Origin: Salinispora oceanensis
GTDB taxonomy: Bacteria > Actinomycetota > Actinomycetes > Mycobacteriales > Micromonosporaceae
Direction of reading: 5' to 3'
DNA: 64,000 bases
Assembly (NCBI RefSeq): GCF_000383575.1
Contig: NZ_KB911579.1
Location: 1,667,875-1,731,874, forward strand
Every line of letters starts with the position of its first letter. Position 1 is the first letter of the stretch. The notes under the pieces are model-generated. The model had not been told where the DNA came from. It saw only the letters and a list, made by a program, of their open reading frames with translations, and searched no databases. Positions 28,744 to 37,528 of this stretch are shown here, piece after piece. The position numbers and the translations under genes were made by a program.

Positions 28744-29994
28744 TCAGGTCGCGGCGAGCAGGACCGGACGCGAGGTGAGGAAGTAGCGCTGGTCGTCCGC
28801 CGCCGAGTCGACCGGGAGGCGAAGGCACTCCACCGCGAGGTAGCCACCGACCGCGTACACCGCGCCCGGGGCCCACGAGGTGCTGTCGGTGCCGAGCGAA
28901 AGCGTGAACCGGGATCGCTGATCCCCACTGGCCGAATCGTACGTGATCAGGCCATTGTTATCGGTGATCAGATGTACCCGGTCCGACTCCACCGCGAGTA
29001 CCCGAGCCCCGCCCACATCCTCGTGCCGCCACTGCTCGCTCCCGGTCCGCGCGTCGCGCGCCACCAGGGCGCCATCCCGTACGCCCACGGCGATGTCACC
29101 GGCGAGCCGGGTGTCGGGCGCGTTCAGCACCGGTGCCGGCACCGGCTCTCCCGCGCCGAACAGCCAGCCCCGAGCCGCGTCGTCACCCGGGCCGACAGCC
29201 GTACGCAGGCCGGCGCAGCCGGATCGGCCCGAGCGGCAGCCGAGCGGGGTCACGGTCAGCACCTTCCCATCGCCGGGCGGGCTCCAGCGAGTAACGGCAC
29301 CGGTGGCCGCGTCCCGGAAGTCGACGGTCGCCGCGGAACCGCAGGAGTCCACGCTGACCAGTTCGCCCGCCGTGGTGGTGCCGACCGCCTGCTGACACCC
29401 GGGCCGGACGTCGGACTGCCAGAGTTGCTGCCCGTCGGCCAGGTTCCAGCCGGCCATCGAATCCTGGCCGACCGAGAGCACCACCGCGGTGTCGGCAGCC
29501 GAGGCGACGAAGAGCCCCGCCGGGTTCCACACGGCTTCCGCACCGGTTCGCCGGGCCGCCGTCTCCTCCTCCGGCACCGGCCCCTCCGCCCGCCAGGAGA
29601 TCTGGCCGGTACGCCCGTCCAGCGCCACCACCTGACCGTCCGACCAGCGGGTCACCACGATGTGGCCACTCGCCACCACTGCGGTCAGCTTGGCCGGCCA
29701 GCGGCGGTACGACCAGTACGGGGTACTTCGATGCTCGAACTCGACCGGCTCGTCGGCGTAGACGTGACGCTCGGCCGCGTACACCCGGATTCGGCCATCC
29801 ACCACCAGCGGCGCCACCGGCAGCCGCGCGACGAGGCCGGGAGCCGGAGCTGCGGCGGTGGGGTATGCGCCAGCCGCCGGGGTGCTGACCTCGGCCGGGG
29901 CGAGCACCCGGAAAACCGTGGCCGCCGCCACCACCAGCACCACCACGACCGCCGCCACCACCACGAACAGCCGGCGGCCCGTCGGGAAAACCAT
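28744..29994 (-). CDS. Membrane-anchored PQQ-like beta-propeller protein, second paralogue
   Basis: 416 residues from ATG 29994, which has GGAGG 6 nt upstream; the frame is open to 30261 but that part is low-quality. A membrane segment follows at about 8-28 (FVVVAAVVVVLVVAAATVF), then an extracytoplasmic propeller domain with repeated blades (VVALDGRTGQISWRAEG, MAGWNLADGQQLWQ, LVARDARTGSEQWRHED, GLITYDSASGDQRSRF). The architecture matches the 21022-22344 protein. Pairs of Cys (CRSGRSGCAG) may form a disulfide. The function is unknown. It converges with the aminotransferase gene. Confidence 0.78.
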   Translation of the reverse strand: MVFPTGRRLFVVVAAVVVVLVVAAATVFRVLAPAEVSTPAAGAYPTAAAPAPGLVARLPVAPLVVDGRIRVYAAERHVYADEPVEFEHRSTPYWSYRRWPAKLTAVVASGHIVVTRWSDGQVVALDGRTGQISWRAEGPVPEEETAARRTGAEAVWNPAGLFVASAADTAVVLSVGQDSMAGWNLADGQQLWQSDVRPGCQQAVGTTTAGELVSVDSCGSAATVDFRDAATGAVTRWSPPGDGKVLTVTPLGCRSGRSGCAGLRTAVGPGDDAARGWLFGAGEPVPAPVLNAPDTRLAGDIAVGVRDGALVARDARTGSEQWRHEDVGGARVLAVESDRVHLITDNNGLITYDSASGDQRSRFTLSLGTDSTSWAPGAVYAVGGYLAVECLRLPVDSAADDQRYFLTSRPVLLAAT

Positions 29995-30148
29995 GCGCAC
30001 CTCCGCCCGGAACCCTACCCAGGGCACCGCGCCCGGCTGCGGCGTGGTTGCCGGACTGACATCCCGGCCAGCACAGATGGCCTGGCAGCGACGAAAACCG
30101 GCCGTGGTCGCACCGCCGGCGCCACCGGGTCGGCACCCCGGCCGTGGC

Positions 30149-30619
30149 CTACCGCAAGGCCACCGTGTCGGTGCGGGCGGCGGCGGCGAGCTCGGCGAGA
30201 TCACGACGCAGCGCACCGGCGACCGCCCGAGCGGCCAGCCCACCGAGGAGGAACGCGACAATCCGGCCGCGGGCCCCGGCGGGGGTCGCCTCCTGGGTGA
30301 CCGTGACCACCGTGTTGCGCTCGCCCCCGCACCGGGCCGGGCGCAGGGTCCAGGTCACCCGATAGTCAACCTCCGTGCCGGGCGAAGCGAGCACCAGCCG
30401 GTGTGGCGGCTCGGCCTCGATCACGACAAACTCCTCGATCAGCGCCGACCCGTCCGGTTGGGAGCGGACCTCCCGCCAGGCGGCGCCGGGGCCGAACTCG
30501 CCACGGGTCAGGGCCACGCGACCGAGGATGGCGTGGGTCTGCACGGTCAGGTCGGTGAGCAGGCGCCACACGTCGTCCGACTGCGCCTGGATGGACCGCA
30601 TGACCGTCACCCGCGACAT
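30149..30619 (-). CDS. SRPBCC (START-like) family protein
   Basis: 156 residues from ATG 30619, with GGAGGTG upstream; the longer open frame is not used. The fold signature is an N-terminal strand VTVMRSIQAQSDDVWRLL, a central AWREVRSQPDG, EFVVIEAEPPHRLVLASPG, and a strand pair ending VVTVTQEATP. A hydrophobic C-terminal helix (about 122-150) closes the cavity. SRPBCC proteins bind hydrophobic ligands or act as polyketide cyclases; no ligand can be assigned from sequence. Confidence 0.82.
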   Translation of the reverse strand: MSRVTVMRSIQAQSDDVWRLLTDLTVQTHAILGRVALTRGEFGPGAAWREVRSQPDGSALIEEFVVIEAEPPHRLVLASPGTEVDYRVTWTLRPARCGGERNTVVTVTQEATPAGARGRIVAFLLGGLAARAVAGALRRDLAELAAAARTDTVALR

Positions 30620-30716
30620 GCCACCTCCCGTGGCGTCGACAATACGTGCCGTAACCGTCGTGTGGGGTCCCACCGCGGGCTTTGCCGGAAAGCTGCCCTG
30701 CACCGCCCCACGCCGC

Positions 30717-30926
30717 TCAGTTACCGAGTTCTCCGGCCCGGACCGCCCGGATGAACCTCGACCATCCCGGACCACCCACCGCGAGGGCCGGACCGGATCT
30801 GTCCTTCGAGTCACGTACGGCCACCACGCCGAGCGCCTCGACCAGGTTGTCGGCCACCTCCACACAGAGGCCCTGGTCATTGGAGCGGCTGCTGGACCGC
30901 CACACCGCCCCTGGGAAATCGTTCAT
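30717..30926 (-). CDS. DUF397 protein, stand-alone
   Basis: 69 residues with the DUF397 pattern: VWRSSSRSNDQ, CVEVADNL, VAVRDSKDRSGPAL, then W-x-RFI. Unlike the pair at 5.1-5.6 kb, it has no XRE gene beside it. The family is associated with XRE/WhiJ regulators, so its partner is probably encoded elsewhere. Confidence 0.85.
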   Translation of the reverse strand: MNDFPGAVWRSSSRSNDQGLCVEVADNLVEALGVVAVRDSKDRSGPALAVGGPGWSRFIRAVRAGELGN

Positions 30927-31060
30927 CCTTCACCCTCCTGTCGCCGTGCCGCCAACCGGTCACCGCTCCCGACTCGGGGAGCGGGCCCGTACCGCGTGGC
31001 GGCGGATCCGATCGATCAACGTGACAGCAGGGCGGCCCGGTCGGACGACCTGTGCGATCT

Positions 31061-31096
31061 GCCCGTACCGAGCGGAAAACCTCCGTCGGTACGGGC
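31061..31096 (-). terminator. Hairpin terminator after fahA
   Basis: Perfect 11-nt stem GCCCGTACCGA (31061-31071) with TCGGTACGGGC (31086-31096), 14-nt loop, about 24 nt downstream of the fahA stop in the direction of transcription. Confidence 0.75.
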
Positions 31097-31119
31097 GGGG
31101 ATGGAAGGGGTTTCGCCGG

Positions 31120-32316
31120 TCAGCGGGGGGCGACGACGGTGCCGGTGACCTCGCCGAGGCCCACCGTCGTGCCATCCGGGCCGGGCGCGGTACCGGTGAT
31201 GGTGATGGTGTCGCCGTCGGCCAGGAAAGTACGCTCGCTGCCACCGACCCGGATTGGCTCCGCCCCACCCCAGGTCAGCTCGAGGAAAGAGCCGACCTGA
31301 CCGCGCTCGGCGCCGGAGACGGTGCCGGAGGCGTAGAGGTCGCCGGTGCGCAGCGCGGCCCCGTTGACGGTCAGGTGGGCCAGCTGTTGCGCCGGCGTCC
31401 AGTACATGGTGGCGAACGGCGGCTCGCTCACCCGCTCGCCGTTCCACTCCACCGACAGCCGCAGATCCAGCCCGAGGTGGGGCTCGTCGCGCAGGTAGTC
31501 AGCGACCGGTGGATCCTGCTCCGGTGCCGGCACGAACGCCGCACCAAGCGCCTCCAGCGGCGTCACCCAGGCCGCGATCGAGGTGGCGAAGGACTTACCG
31601 AGGAACGGTCCGAGGGGCTGGTACTCCCAGGCCTGGATGTCCCGGGCGGACCAGTCGTTGACCAGTACCACGCCGAACACGTGGTCGGCGAAGTCACCGA
31701 CCGGGACGCGGCTTCCCAGCGGACTGGGCACACCCACCACAAAGCCGACCTCCGCCTCGATGTCGAGGCGAACCGAGGGCCCGGTGACCGGGCCCTGCGG
31801 GGTAGCCCGCTGGCCGCACGGCCGGACGATCTGGGTGCCGGAGACCACGACGGTGCCGGCTCGGCCGTGGTAGCCGATCGGCAGGTGTTTCCAGTTGGGC
31901 AGCAGCGGCGGCTGGCCCGGCCGGAAGATCTGACCGACGTTGCTGGCGTGCTGCTCGGAGGAGTAGAAGTCGACGTAGTCCGCCACGTCGAAGGGGAGCT
32001 GAAGCTCCACGCCCGACAGTGGCAGGAGCAGCGGCTCGACCGCCGCCCGGTGGGCGCTGTCGGTGAGCAGCTCGACGATCCGCTGCCGCACTGAGGTCCA
32101 CTGCGGACGGCCAAGCGCCATGAAGTCGTTCAACCGCGGGCGACCGAGCGTACCGGCGGCCAGCACCAGGCCGGCCTGCTCGGCACCGCCGAGGTCCAGC
32201 ACACCGGTGCCGACGCGTACGCCCACCCGCGGCTCGCGGTCGACGGTGCGGAACACCCCGTACGGCAGGTTGTGCAGCCCGTACGGCGAGCCCTCCAGGC
32301 CGGTCACCCAGGTCAT
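31120..32316 (-). CDS. fahA: Fumarylacetoacetase
   Basis: 398 residues. It hydrolyses fumarylacetoacetate to fumarate and acetoacetate, the last step of homogentisate breakdown. An SH3-like N-terminal domain (about 1-110, LPYGVFRTVD) precedes the metal-binding barrel. FYSSEQHASNVG and LPIGYHGRAGTVVVSG carry the catalytic Asp/His region; LDIEAEVGFVVG and VLVNDWSARDIQAWEYQPLG hold the divalent-metal acidic residues and substrate contacts. Its ATG overlaps the upstream gene of unknown function by 4 nt (ATGA), so the two form one transcript, divergent from hmgA. Confidence 0.96.
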   Translation of the reverse strand: MTWVTGLEGSPYGLHNLPYGVFRTVDREPRVGVRVGTGVLDLGGAEQAGLVLAAGTLGRPRLNDFMALGRPQWTSVRQRIVELLTDSAHRAAVEPLLLPLSGVELQLPFDVADYVDFYSSEQHASNVGQIFRPGQPPLLPNWKHLPIGYHGRAGTVVVSGTQIVRPCGQRATPQGPVTGPSVRLDIEAEVGFVVGVPSPLGSRVPVGDFADHVFGVVLVNDWSARDIQAWEYQPLGPFLGKSFATSIAAWVTPLEALGAAFVPAPEQDPPVADYLRDEPHLGLDLRLSVEWNGERVSEPPFATMYWTPAQQLAHLTVNGAALRTGDLYASGTVSGAERGQVGSFLELTWGGAEPIRVGGSERTFLADGDTITITGTAPGPDGTTVGLGEVTGTVVAPR

Positions 32317-33176
32317 GCGTCAGTACCCCCGTTCACCAGCCCCAGCTGGATCAGATCGGTCAGTGGTTCCAGAACGCTGCACGAGCCGTAGCCGACCCAG
32401 AGCGGACGCGCCGCGTCTAGCCACTGCTCGATCGGCGCGAGCAACGGCCGTGGGTCGGTGACGCGGAGCAGCTCGGTGACCCGCTCCACCTCGGCGCCCC
32501 CGGCCGCGGCGAGCGCGGCGGCGAGCACGTTCGCGAAGCCGTGGTGGGTGAAGCCGGTCTCCCGGTCCAGGTGTCGCACCGCGTGATGCAGCCCGGCGGT
32601 CAGCTTGAACGGCAGCCCCCGCTGCTGGCACCCGTGGATTACCGCGGCCAGCTCGGCAGAGGTGGGGAAGAGCTCGGCGGCGAGCCCGCCGGTCCGGAAC
32701 TTCGCGGCCACCGGCACCCCGGCGGCGCGGGCCTCAACCAGCCGGTCCAGCGCCCCCATCAAGCCGGAGGTCAGCGGAATCTCGGCGTAGACGGTGCGAC
32801 CGGCGAGCCGCTCCGCCAAGGGTAAGAGCTTGGCCAGGCCCGGCTGCGGGTCCGCGCCGCGGGCGGCGACGGCGACCTCGACCTGCTGGACCGTGATGCC
32901 GGGGGGCACTGCGGCGAGGGCGGCCGGGAGGCCGGCTGGTCCGGTGTCTCCGATCAGCCCGACCACGAGCTCCTCGGCCGGATCGACCAGGCCCTGCAGC
33001 TCCCGATTAAGCACTGTGGAGGCGGGGACCAGGAGCGGGCCGACGAGTTCGGCGTACCAGGACGAGCGGTGCTGCCGGTGCGCCGGAACGGCATCGGGCA
33101 ACGACGCGCTGCCGGGCGGGAAGACGGCGGCGTCGTCGACGAGGCCGGCGAGGAGTCGGGGCAGCTTCGTTGACAC
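32313..33176 (-). CDS. Conserved protein of unknown function linked to fahA
   Basis: 287 residues from GTG 33176. I do not recognise a named family. Conserved-looking segments are LVDDAAVFPPG near 11, VYAEIPLTSG near 137, AAKFRTGGLAAELFP near 165 and FKLTAGLHHAVRH near 200, the last with adjacent His residues that look like an active site. Alternating hydrophobic strands and helices suggest a TIM-barrel-like fold (inference). It is first in a two-gene operon with fahA (4-nt overlap) and divergent from hmgA. No Shine-Dalgarno is seen and a -10-like TAGATT ends 8 nt before the GTG, so a leaderless mRNA is likely. The tyrosine pathway context makes a maleylacetoacetate-processing role possible. 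Confidence 0.8.
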   Translation of the reverse strand: MSTKLPRLLAGLVDDAAVFPPGSASLPDAVPAHRQHRSSWYAELVGPLLVPASTVLNRELQGLVDPAEELVVGLIGDTGPAGLPAALAAVPPGITVQQVEVAVAARGADPQPGLAKLLPLAERLAGRTVYAEIPLTSGLMGALDRLVEARAAGVPVAAKFRTGGLAAELFPTSAELAAVIHGCQQRGLPFKLTAGLHHAVRHLDRETGFTHHGFANVLAAALAAAGGAEVERVTELLRVTDPRPLLAPIEQWLDAARPLWVGYGSCSVLEPLTDLIQLGLVNGGTDA

Positions 33177-33184
33177 GAGACAAC

Positions 33185-33213
33185 AATCTACGGGACGCTA
33201 AAGGAGCGGACAA
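33185..33213 (-). promoter_or_regulatory. Candidate leaderless promoter of the unknown gene-fahA operon
   Basis: On the minus strand, TTGTCC (33208-33213) as -35 is separated by about 17 nt from TAGATT (33185-33190) as -10. Eight nt then separate the -10 from the GTG start at 33176. Spacing fits a leaderless transcript. Confidence 0.45.
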
Positions 33214-33232
33214 TAGCGTCCGATTTTCGGAC
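33193..33232. promoter_or_regulatory. Two inverted repeats in the hmgA/fahA divergent promoter
   Basis: GGACGCTA (33193-33200) and TAGCGTCC (33214-33221) are perfect arms 13 nt apart, flanking the candidate -35. A second palindrome, GTCCGA-TTT-TCGGAC, spans 33218-33232. The motif CGGACA also occurs twice (33207, 33228). These are likely regulator sites for the homogentisate genes; the regulator is not identified. Confidence 0.5.
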
Positions 33233-33262
33233 ACCCTGGATGATCTGCTCGGGGAGGGCGAG

Positions 33263-34429
33263 ATGCCGTTCTACCGCCGCGTCGGCGAGGTGCCGCGCAA
33301 GCGCCACACCCAGTTCCGTCAGCCCGACGGCCGCCTCTACGCCGAGGAGCTGGTGGGCCAGGAAGGCTTCTCCGACGACTCCTCGCTGCTCTACCACCGG
33401 CACGCACCGACCGCGATCGTGGCCGCCGAGGAGTTCACCCCACCGGCGGTCACCTGCACGCCGAATCTCCCACTCAAGCCCCGCCACCTGCGCACCCACC
33501 AACTCGAGGGGGCCGGCGCCGACCCGGTGCTCGGCCGGCGCTACCTGCTCGGCAACGACGACGTCCGGATCGCGTACGTGCTGGCCGACCAGCCCTCCCC
33601 GCTGTTCCGCGACGCCACCGGTGACCACTGCCTCTACGTCGAATCCGGCACCCTGCGGGTCGAGTCCCCCTTCGGCCCCCTCAACGCCGTCGCCGGCGAC
33701 TACGTGATCATCCCGACCTCGACCATCCACCGGCTCGTTCCCACCGGCACCGAGCCCGTCCGGCTGCTGGCGGTCGAGGCGGCCGGCCACATCGGCCCGC
33801 CCAAGCGCTACCTGTCGGTGCGCGGCCAGTTCCTGGAACACTCGCCGTACTGCGAGCGGGACGTCCGGGGACCGGACACACCGCTGCTCGTTGCCGGCGA
33901 GGACGTTGAGGTCCTGGTCCGGCACCGACGCGGCTGGACCCGGCACATCTACGCCAACCACCCGTTCGACGTGGTCGGCTGGGACGGGCACCTCTACCCG
34001 TGGGCGTTCTCCATCCACGACTTTGAGCCGATCACCGGCCGGATCCACCAGCCCCCGCCGGTACACCAGACGTTCCAGGGCCCGAACTTCGTGATCTGCT
34101 CGTTCGTCCCCCGCAAGGTGGACTACCACCCCGACGCGATCCCGGTGCCGTACAACCACCACAACGTCGACTCCGACGAGGTGCTCTTCTACACCGGAGG
34201 CAACTACGAGGCGCGGCGTGGCTCCGGCATCGGCCAGGGGTCGATCTCACTACACCCGTCGGGCTTCACCCACGGGCCACAGCCCGGGGCCGCCGAACGG
34301 TCGATCGGCGTTGACTACTTCGACGAGCTCGCCGTCATGGTCGACACCTTCCGTCCGCTGGAGCTCTGCGACGCCGCCGCGGCCTGCGAAGACGACGCGT
34401 ACGCCTGGACCTGGGCGCGGCGCGGGTAG
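33263..34429 (+). CDS. hmgA: Homogentisate 1,2-dioxygenase
   Basis: 388 residues from ATG 33263 (MPFYRRVGEVPRKRHTQFR), which has GGGAGG upstream; the open frame before it is promoter DNA. It opens the homogentisate ring to maleylacetoacetate with Fe(II) and O2. Cupin features are HCLYVESGTLRVES, GDYVIIPTSTIHRL, and the C-terminal iron ligands in PYNHHNVDSDEVLFY with HPSGFTHGPQPG (His and Glu). Slightly short against proteobacterial enzymes, as is usual in actinobacteria. It is divergent from the unknown gene-fahA operon. Confidence 0.95.
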   Translation: MPFYRRVGEVPRKRHTQFRQPDGRLYAEELVGQEGFSDDSSLLYHRHAPTAIVAAEEFTPPAVTCTPNLPLKPRHLRTHQLEGAGADPVLGRRYLLGNDDVRIAYVLADQPSPLFRDATGDHCLYVESGTLRVESPFGPLNAVAGDYVIIPTSTIHRLVPTGTEPVRLLAVEAAGHIGPPKRYLSVRGQFLEHSPYCERDVRGPDTPLLVAGEDVEVLVRHRRGWTRHIYANHPFDVVGWDGHLYPWAFSIHDFEPITGRIHQPPPVHQTFQGPNFVICSFVPRKVDYHPDAIPVPYNHHNVDSDEVLFYTGGNYEARRGSGIGQGSISLHPSGFTHGPQPGAAERSIGVDYFDELAVMVDTFRPLELCDAAAACEDDAYAWTWARRG

Positions 34430-34432
34430 CCC

Positions 34433-35458
34433 TCAGCGCACCGAGCGGGCGAGCGCGGTGACGACGGCGAAGGCCGCCACCGCGATCGCCAGGACCAGCG
34501 GCCAGACCGTACCGACGAAGGTGTAGAGCAGTAGCAGCACCGGGGCCGCGGCAGTCGCGTACCCGGCCAGCGCCAACGGCCGGTCGGAGCGCAGCAGCTC
34601 CGGCAGGATCGTGCGGGCCACGCCGGGCAGCTTCGCCGCGTACCGCCACACCATCAGCGCGCCACCGAGGGCCGCCGCCGCCGCGACGGCCCGGGACAGC
34701 CCTGGACTACCCACCGCGAAGCAGGCGATCATCACCGCGGCGACCATGGACCAACCGGCACCGAACACGACGAGCTGACGAAGGCCGACCGAGATCGTCC
34801 GCACCGAATTGATCCGACCAGGGCTGATCGCCGCCGCGTCGGCGAGGTGCTCCAGCGCCTCGCTCCACCGGCGCTGTTCCAGCCGCATTACCCCGATGTC
34901 GTGCCGCGCCTCGGCGAGCTGCGGGTCGAGCCGCAGCGCTTCGGTGTACGCCCGCTCGGCCAGGTCATACAGCTGCAGGTTGGCCGCGACCAACCCGAGC
35001 ACCAGATGCCCCGCCGGATCCTCCGGGGCCAACTCCACCCCCCGCCACGCCGCGTTCAGCGCCGGCTGACCATTACGCGAACCGGCCAGGATCGCCGCGC
35101 CGCTGCGCTGGGCGTACGCGTCCGCCGGCCCCAACGCGAGAATCCGGTCCGCGGTCCGAGCCGCCTCCCCGTGCTCGGCCAGGTCGGCCAGGGCCATCCC
35201 CCGAGCGACCAGGGCGGGGACCGAGTCCGGCGCGACCGCCAACGCGCGGTCGGCGGCGGTGAGCGCCTCTGCGGGCCGCCCCGCCGCGAGCTGCACCCGG
35301 GAGAGCTCGGTCGACACCGCCGCGTGGGCGGGATCAAGGGCGAGGGCGAACCCGAGCTCGGTGATGGCCTCGTCGTAGCGGCCGAGCTCGGCGAGGAGCT
35401 GGGCGCGCTGCAGGTATCCGTCGGCGGCAGAGCGGTCAGAGGTGGGTTCGCTGGACAT
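34433..35458 (-). CDS. TPR-repeat membrane protein
   Basis: 341 residues. Four to five TPR motifs fill about 12-215 (YLQRAQLLAELGRYDEAITELGF is cut here: the pattern is A-x-L-x-x-GRYDEAI; later LYDLAERAYTEALRLDPQ and RRWSEALEHLADAA). Four hydrophobic helices follow at about 232-340, so the TPR part is cytoplasmic and membrane-tethered. It is the last gene after carD-ispD-ispF on the same strand, 10 nt behind ispF. The function is unknown; TPR domains mediate protein contacts. Confidence 0.8.
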   Translation of the reverse strand: MSSEPTSDRSAADGYLQRAQLLAELGRYDEAITELGFALALDPAHAAVSTELSRVQLAAGRPAEALTAADRALAVAPDSVPALVARGMALADLAEHGEAARTADRILALGPADAYAQRSGAAILAGSRNGQPALNAAWRGVELAPEDPAGHLVLGLVAANLQLYDLAERAYTEALRLDPQLAEARHDIGVMRLEQRRWSEALEHLADAAAISPGRINSVRTISVGLRQLVVFGAGWSMVAAVMIACFAVGSPGLSRAVAAAAALGGALMVWRYAAKLPGVARTILPELLRSDRPLALAGYATAAAPVLLLLYTFVGTVWPLVLAIAVAAFAVVTALARSVR

Positions 35459-35468
35459 CGCTGCGAGC

Positions 35469-35954
35469 CTAGGCGGCCGGGGCTGCGTAAACCAAGGCCA
35501 CCGCGATCCCGGTCAGGCCCTCGTCCCGGCCGGGGAAACCGAGCCCGTCGGTGGTGGCGGCGGAGACACTCACCGGGGCGCCCACGGCCGCCGAGAGCAC
35601 CTGCTGCGCCTCGGCCCGACGCGGCCCGATCTTGGGGCGGTTCCCGATCACCTGCACCGACACGTTGCCGATCGTGTAGCCGGCCGCCCGCACCCGACGG
35701 GCGCTCTCGCCGAGCAGGGCCACACCGGAGGCGCCGGACCACTCCGGCTGCCCCACCCCGAAGTTGGCGCCGAGATCGCCCAGGTCGGCGGCGGAGAGCA
35801 GCGCGTTGCACGCGGCGTGGGCGGCGACATCCGCATCCGAATGCCCGGCCAGGCCGTCCTGCCCAGGCCAGTGCAGGCCGGCGACCCAACAAGGCCGGCC
35901 GGACTCGAAAGCGTGCATGTCAACGCCGATGGCAACCCGCGGAACGATCACCAT
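35469..35954 (-). CDS. ispF: 2-C-methyl-D-erythritol 2,4-cyclodiphosphate synthase
   Basis: 161 residues, full length. It cyclises CDP-methylerythritol 2-phosphate in the MEP isoprenoid pathway as a zinc-dependent trimer. The metal motif is [11 protein letters not shown] (Asp and His near 11-13) with [14 protein letters not shown] (His near 38). [21 protein letters not shown] closes the CMP site (spread over about 137-157). It lies 13 nt after ispD, the usual order in actinobacteria. Confidence 0.95.
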   Translation of the reverse strand: MVIVPRVAIGVDMHAFESGRPCWVAGLHWPGQDGLAGHSDADVAAHAACNALLSAADLGDLGANFGVGQPEWSGASGVALLGESARRVRAAGYTIGNVSVQVIGNRPKIGPRRAEAQQVLSAAVGAPVSVSAATTDGLGFPGRDEGLTGIAVALVYAAPAA

Positions 35955-35967
35955 CCGAGGGTACGGG

Positions 35968-36663
35968 TCAGCGGTCGATCGCCAGCAGGTGCTCGGCCAA
36001 CGCCAAATCGAACGGGCGGGTGACCTTCAGGGCGTGCTCGGAGCCGGGTACACAGACCACCGGCACCCCGAGCTTCTCGACCAGGCCAGCGTCGTCGGTG
36101 AGTGGATCGGTAGCGGCGGCGTGTGCAGTGGTCAGCACCGCCCGCCGGAACCCCTGCGGCGTCTGCACCGCCCGCAGCACGGAGCGATCGACCGTGCCGA
36201 GGACCTCTTCGCTGACGCCGACCTCCTTGATGGTGTCGACCACCGGCAGCACCGGGATCACCGCGTCGTGACCGGAGCGGACCGCGGCGGCGACCGACTC
36301 GACCAGCTCGGGTGGGGTGAGCGCTCGGGCCGCGTCATGCACCAGCACGATCTCCGGGCCGGCGGGGACCGCGGCGAGCGCGGCGGCGACCGAGGCCTGC
36401 CGTTGCGCTCCGCCCGGCACCACGGTGACCGGCGCCACCGGGGCCAACAGTTCGCGGACCGCACCCACCTCCGCCGCCGGGGCGGCCACCACCACCGTGT
36501 GCACCGACGCGGCGGCGGCGAGCCGACGAACCGCGTGCACCAGGAGCGGCTCCCCGCCCAGCAGCCGAAGGGCCTTCGGCTGGCCGGGACCCAGCCGTAC
36601 GCCGGCACCGGCCGCAGGCACGAGGACCGCGACGTCACCGCGCGGATCAAGCTGCGCGGTCAC
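35968..36663 (-). CDS. ispD: 2-C-methyl-D-erythritol 4-phosphate cytidylyltransferase
   Basis: 231 residues from GTG 36663, which has GAGGA upstream; ATG 36690 is in frame but has no ribosome site. It couples CTP to MEP in the MEP pathway. [20 protein letters not shown] is the nucleotide-binding loop, [11 protein letters not shown] and [14 protein letters not shown] are substrate and metal sites, and [12 protein letters not shown] is the family signature. It lies between carD and ispF. The MEP products also feed the prenyl donor needed by the nearby UbiA enzyme. Confidence 0.94.
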   Translation of the reverse strand: MTAQLDPRGDVAVLVPAAGAGVRLGPGQPKALRLLGGEPLLVHAVRRLAAAASVHTVVVAAPAAEVGAVRELLAPVAPVTVVPGGAQRQASVAAALAAVPAGPEIVLVHDAARALTPPELVESVAAAVRSGHDAVIPVLPVVDTIKEVGVSEEVLGTVDRSVLRAVQTPQGFRRAVLTTAHAAATDPLTDDAGLVEKLGVPVVCVPGSEHALKVTRPFDLALAEHLLAIDR

Positions 36664-36720
36664 GTCGCGGTCCTCGGTGAATTTCCTCATGGCAGATCGG
36701 GTACGACGATCAGGTGCGGA

Positions 36721-37206
36721 TCAGGCTTCGGTCAGCACCTTGTCGAGCAGCGTCTCCGCCTCGTCCTTGGTGCTCTTCTCGGCCAATGCGACCTCACCAA
36801 CGAGAATGTCCCGGGCCTTGGCGAGCATGCGCTTCTCGCCTGCGGAGAGCCCCCGCTCCCGCTCCCGACGCCACAGGTCGCGGACGACCTCGGCCACCTT
36901 CAGCGGATTACCGGAGGCCAACTTCTCAAGATTCGCCTTGTAACGCCGTGACCAGTTGGTCGGCTCCTCGGTGTGCGGAGCCCGGAGAACGTCAAAGACC
37001 TTGCCGAGGCCCTCTTCGCCGACCACCTCGCGCACACCCACGATCTCGGCATTCTCCGCGGGAACCCGGACCGTGAGGTCACCCTGCGCGACCCTGAGAA
37101 CGAGGTACTGCTTCTCCTCGCCCTTGATGACCCGAGTCTCGATTGCCTCGATGAGTGCGGCCCCGTGGTGGGGGTAAACAACGGTCTCGCCGACACTGAA
37201 AACCAT
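36721..37206 (-). CDS. carD: CarD-type RNA polymerase-binding regulator
   Basis: 161 residues. The N-terminal RNAP-interaction (Tudor-like) domain begins [17 protein letters not shown]. The C-terminal helical DNA-binding domain includes [19 protein letters not shown] and the promoter-contacting Trp in [14 protein letters not shown]. CarD binds the RNAP beta subunit and stabilises open complexes at rRNA and housekeeping promoters; it is essential in mycobacteria. AAAGGGG precedes the ATG. It heads the carD-ispD-ispF-TPR gene string. Confidence 0.96.
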   Translation of the reverse strand: MVFSVGETVVYPHHGAALIEAIETRVIKGEEKQYLVLRVAQGDLTVRVPAENAEIVGVREVVGEEGLGKVFDVLRAPHTEEPTNWSRRYKANLEKLASGNPLKVAEVVRDLWRRERERGLSAGEKRMLAKARDILVGEVALAEKSTKDEAETLLDKVLTEA

Positions 37207-37510
37207 AGGTTCGAAACCCCTTTCGCTGTGTCTAGGGTAACACGCTCAGACACCGGTGTCTCACCGCTGCCCTGACTGTTGGCGCAGCTCAGGGGCCCTG
37301 TGAGAGGGATTTCTTCAGCTTGACAGACAGCCAGACCGAAGCAATGAACACGCTCCGTAACGGCAATATGCCGTTACGGCTGAGTGACGGAACCCGGGAT
37401 CCAAGGCGATGCGCTCGACTCATGGTAGCCCGCACCGCGGACACTCGCCCATGCCTGGTGGGAGCGGGCCCGGTACGGCAGGCTGAACGAGAGCCCGCCG
37501 CCGGCTCGCC
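37207..37510. other. Intergenic region carD / thioredoxin-like gene
   Basis: About 300 nt without a gene. It contains a candidate carD -10 (TACCCT, minus strand, 37234-37239, about 28 nt from the ATG, with a weak -35) and the 25-nt palindrome at 37355-37379. It marks the left border of the polyketide insertion relative to the conserved carD-lpqE order. Confidence 0.5.
37355..37379. repeat. 25-nt perfect palindrome
   Basis: CCGTAACGGCA (37355-37365), ATA, TGCCGTTACGG (37369-37379). The 3-nt centre is too tight for a good terminator loop, and the arms look more like a dimeric regulator operator. No regulator gene is adjacent. Confidence 0.75.
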
Positions 37511-37528
37511 ATGAATCCAGGGGGTTCG

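Noticed and set aside
28723..28756. Hairpin CGCCGCGA/TCGCGGCG between the aminotransferase and propeller genes
   Set aside because: The 8-nt stem with an 18-nt loop overlaps the propeller stop codon and is weak compared with the other terminators.
28666..30300. 544-codon plus-strand open frame
   Set aside because: Antisense of the propeller gene and of the SRPBCC gene; repetitive Arg/His-rich translation.
32313..33176. Calling the unknown fahA-linked gene a maleylacetoacetate isomerase outright
   Set aside because: No sequence motif of GST-type MaiA or DinB-type isomerases is visible; only context supports the idea, so it is left as a hypothesis.
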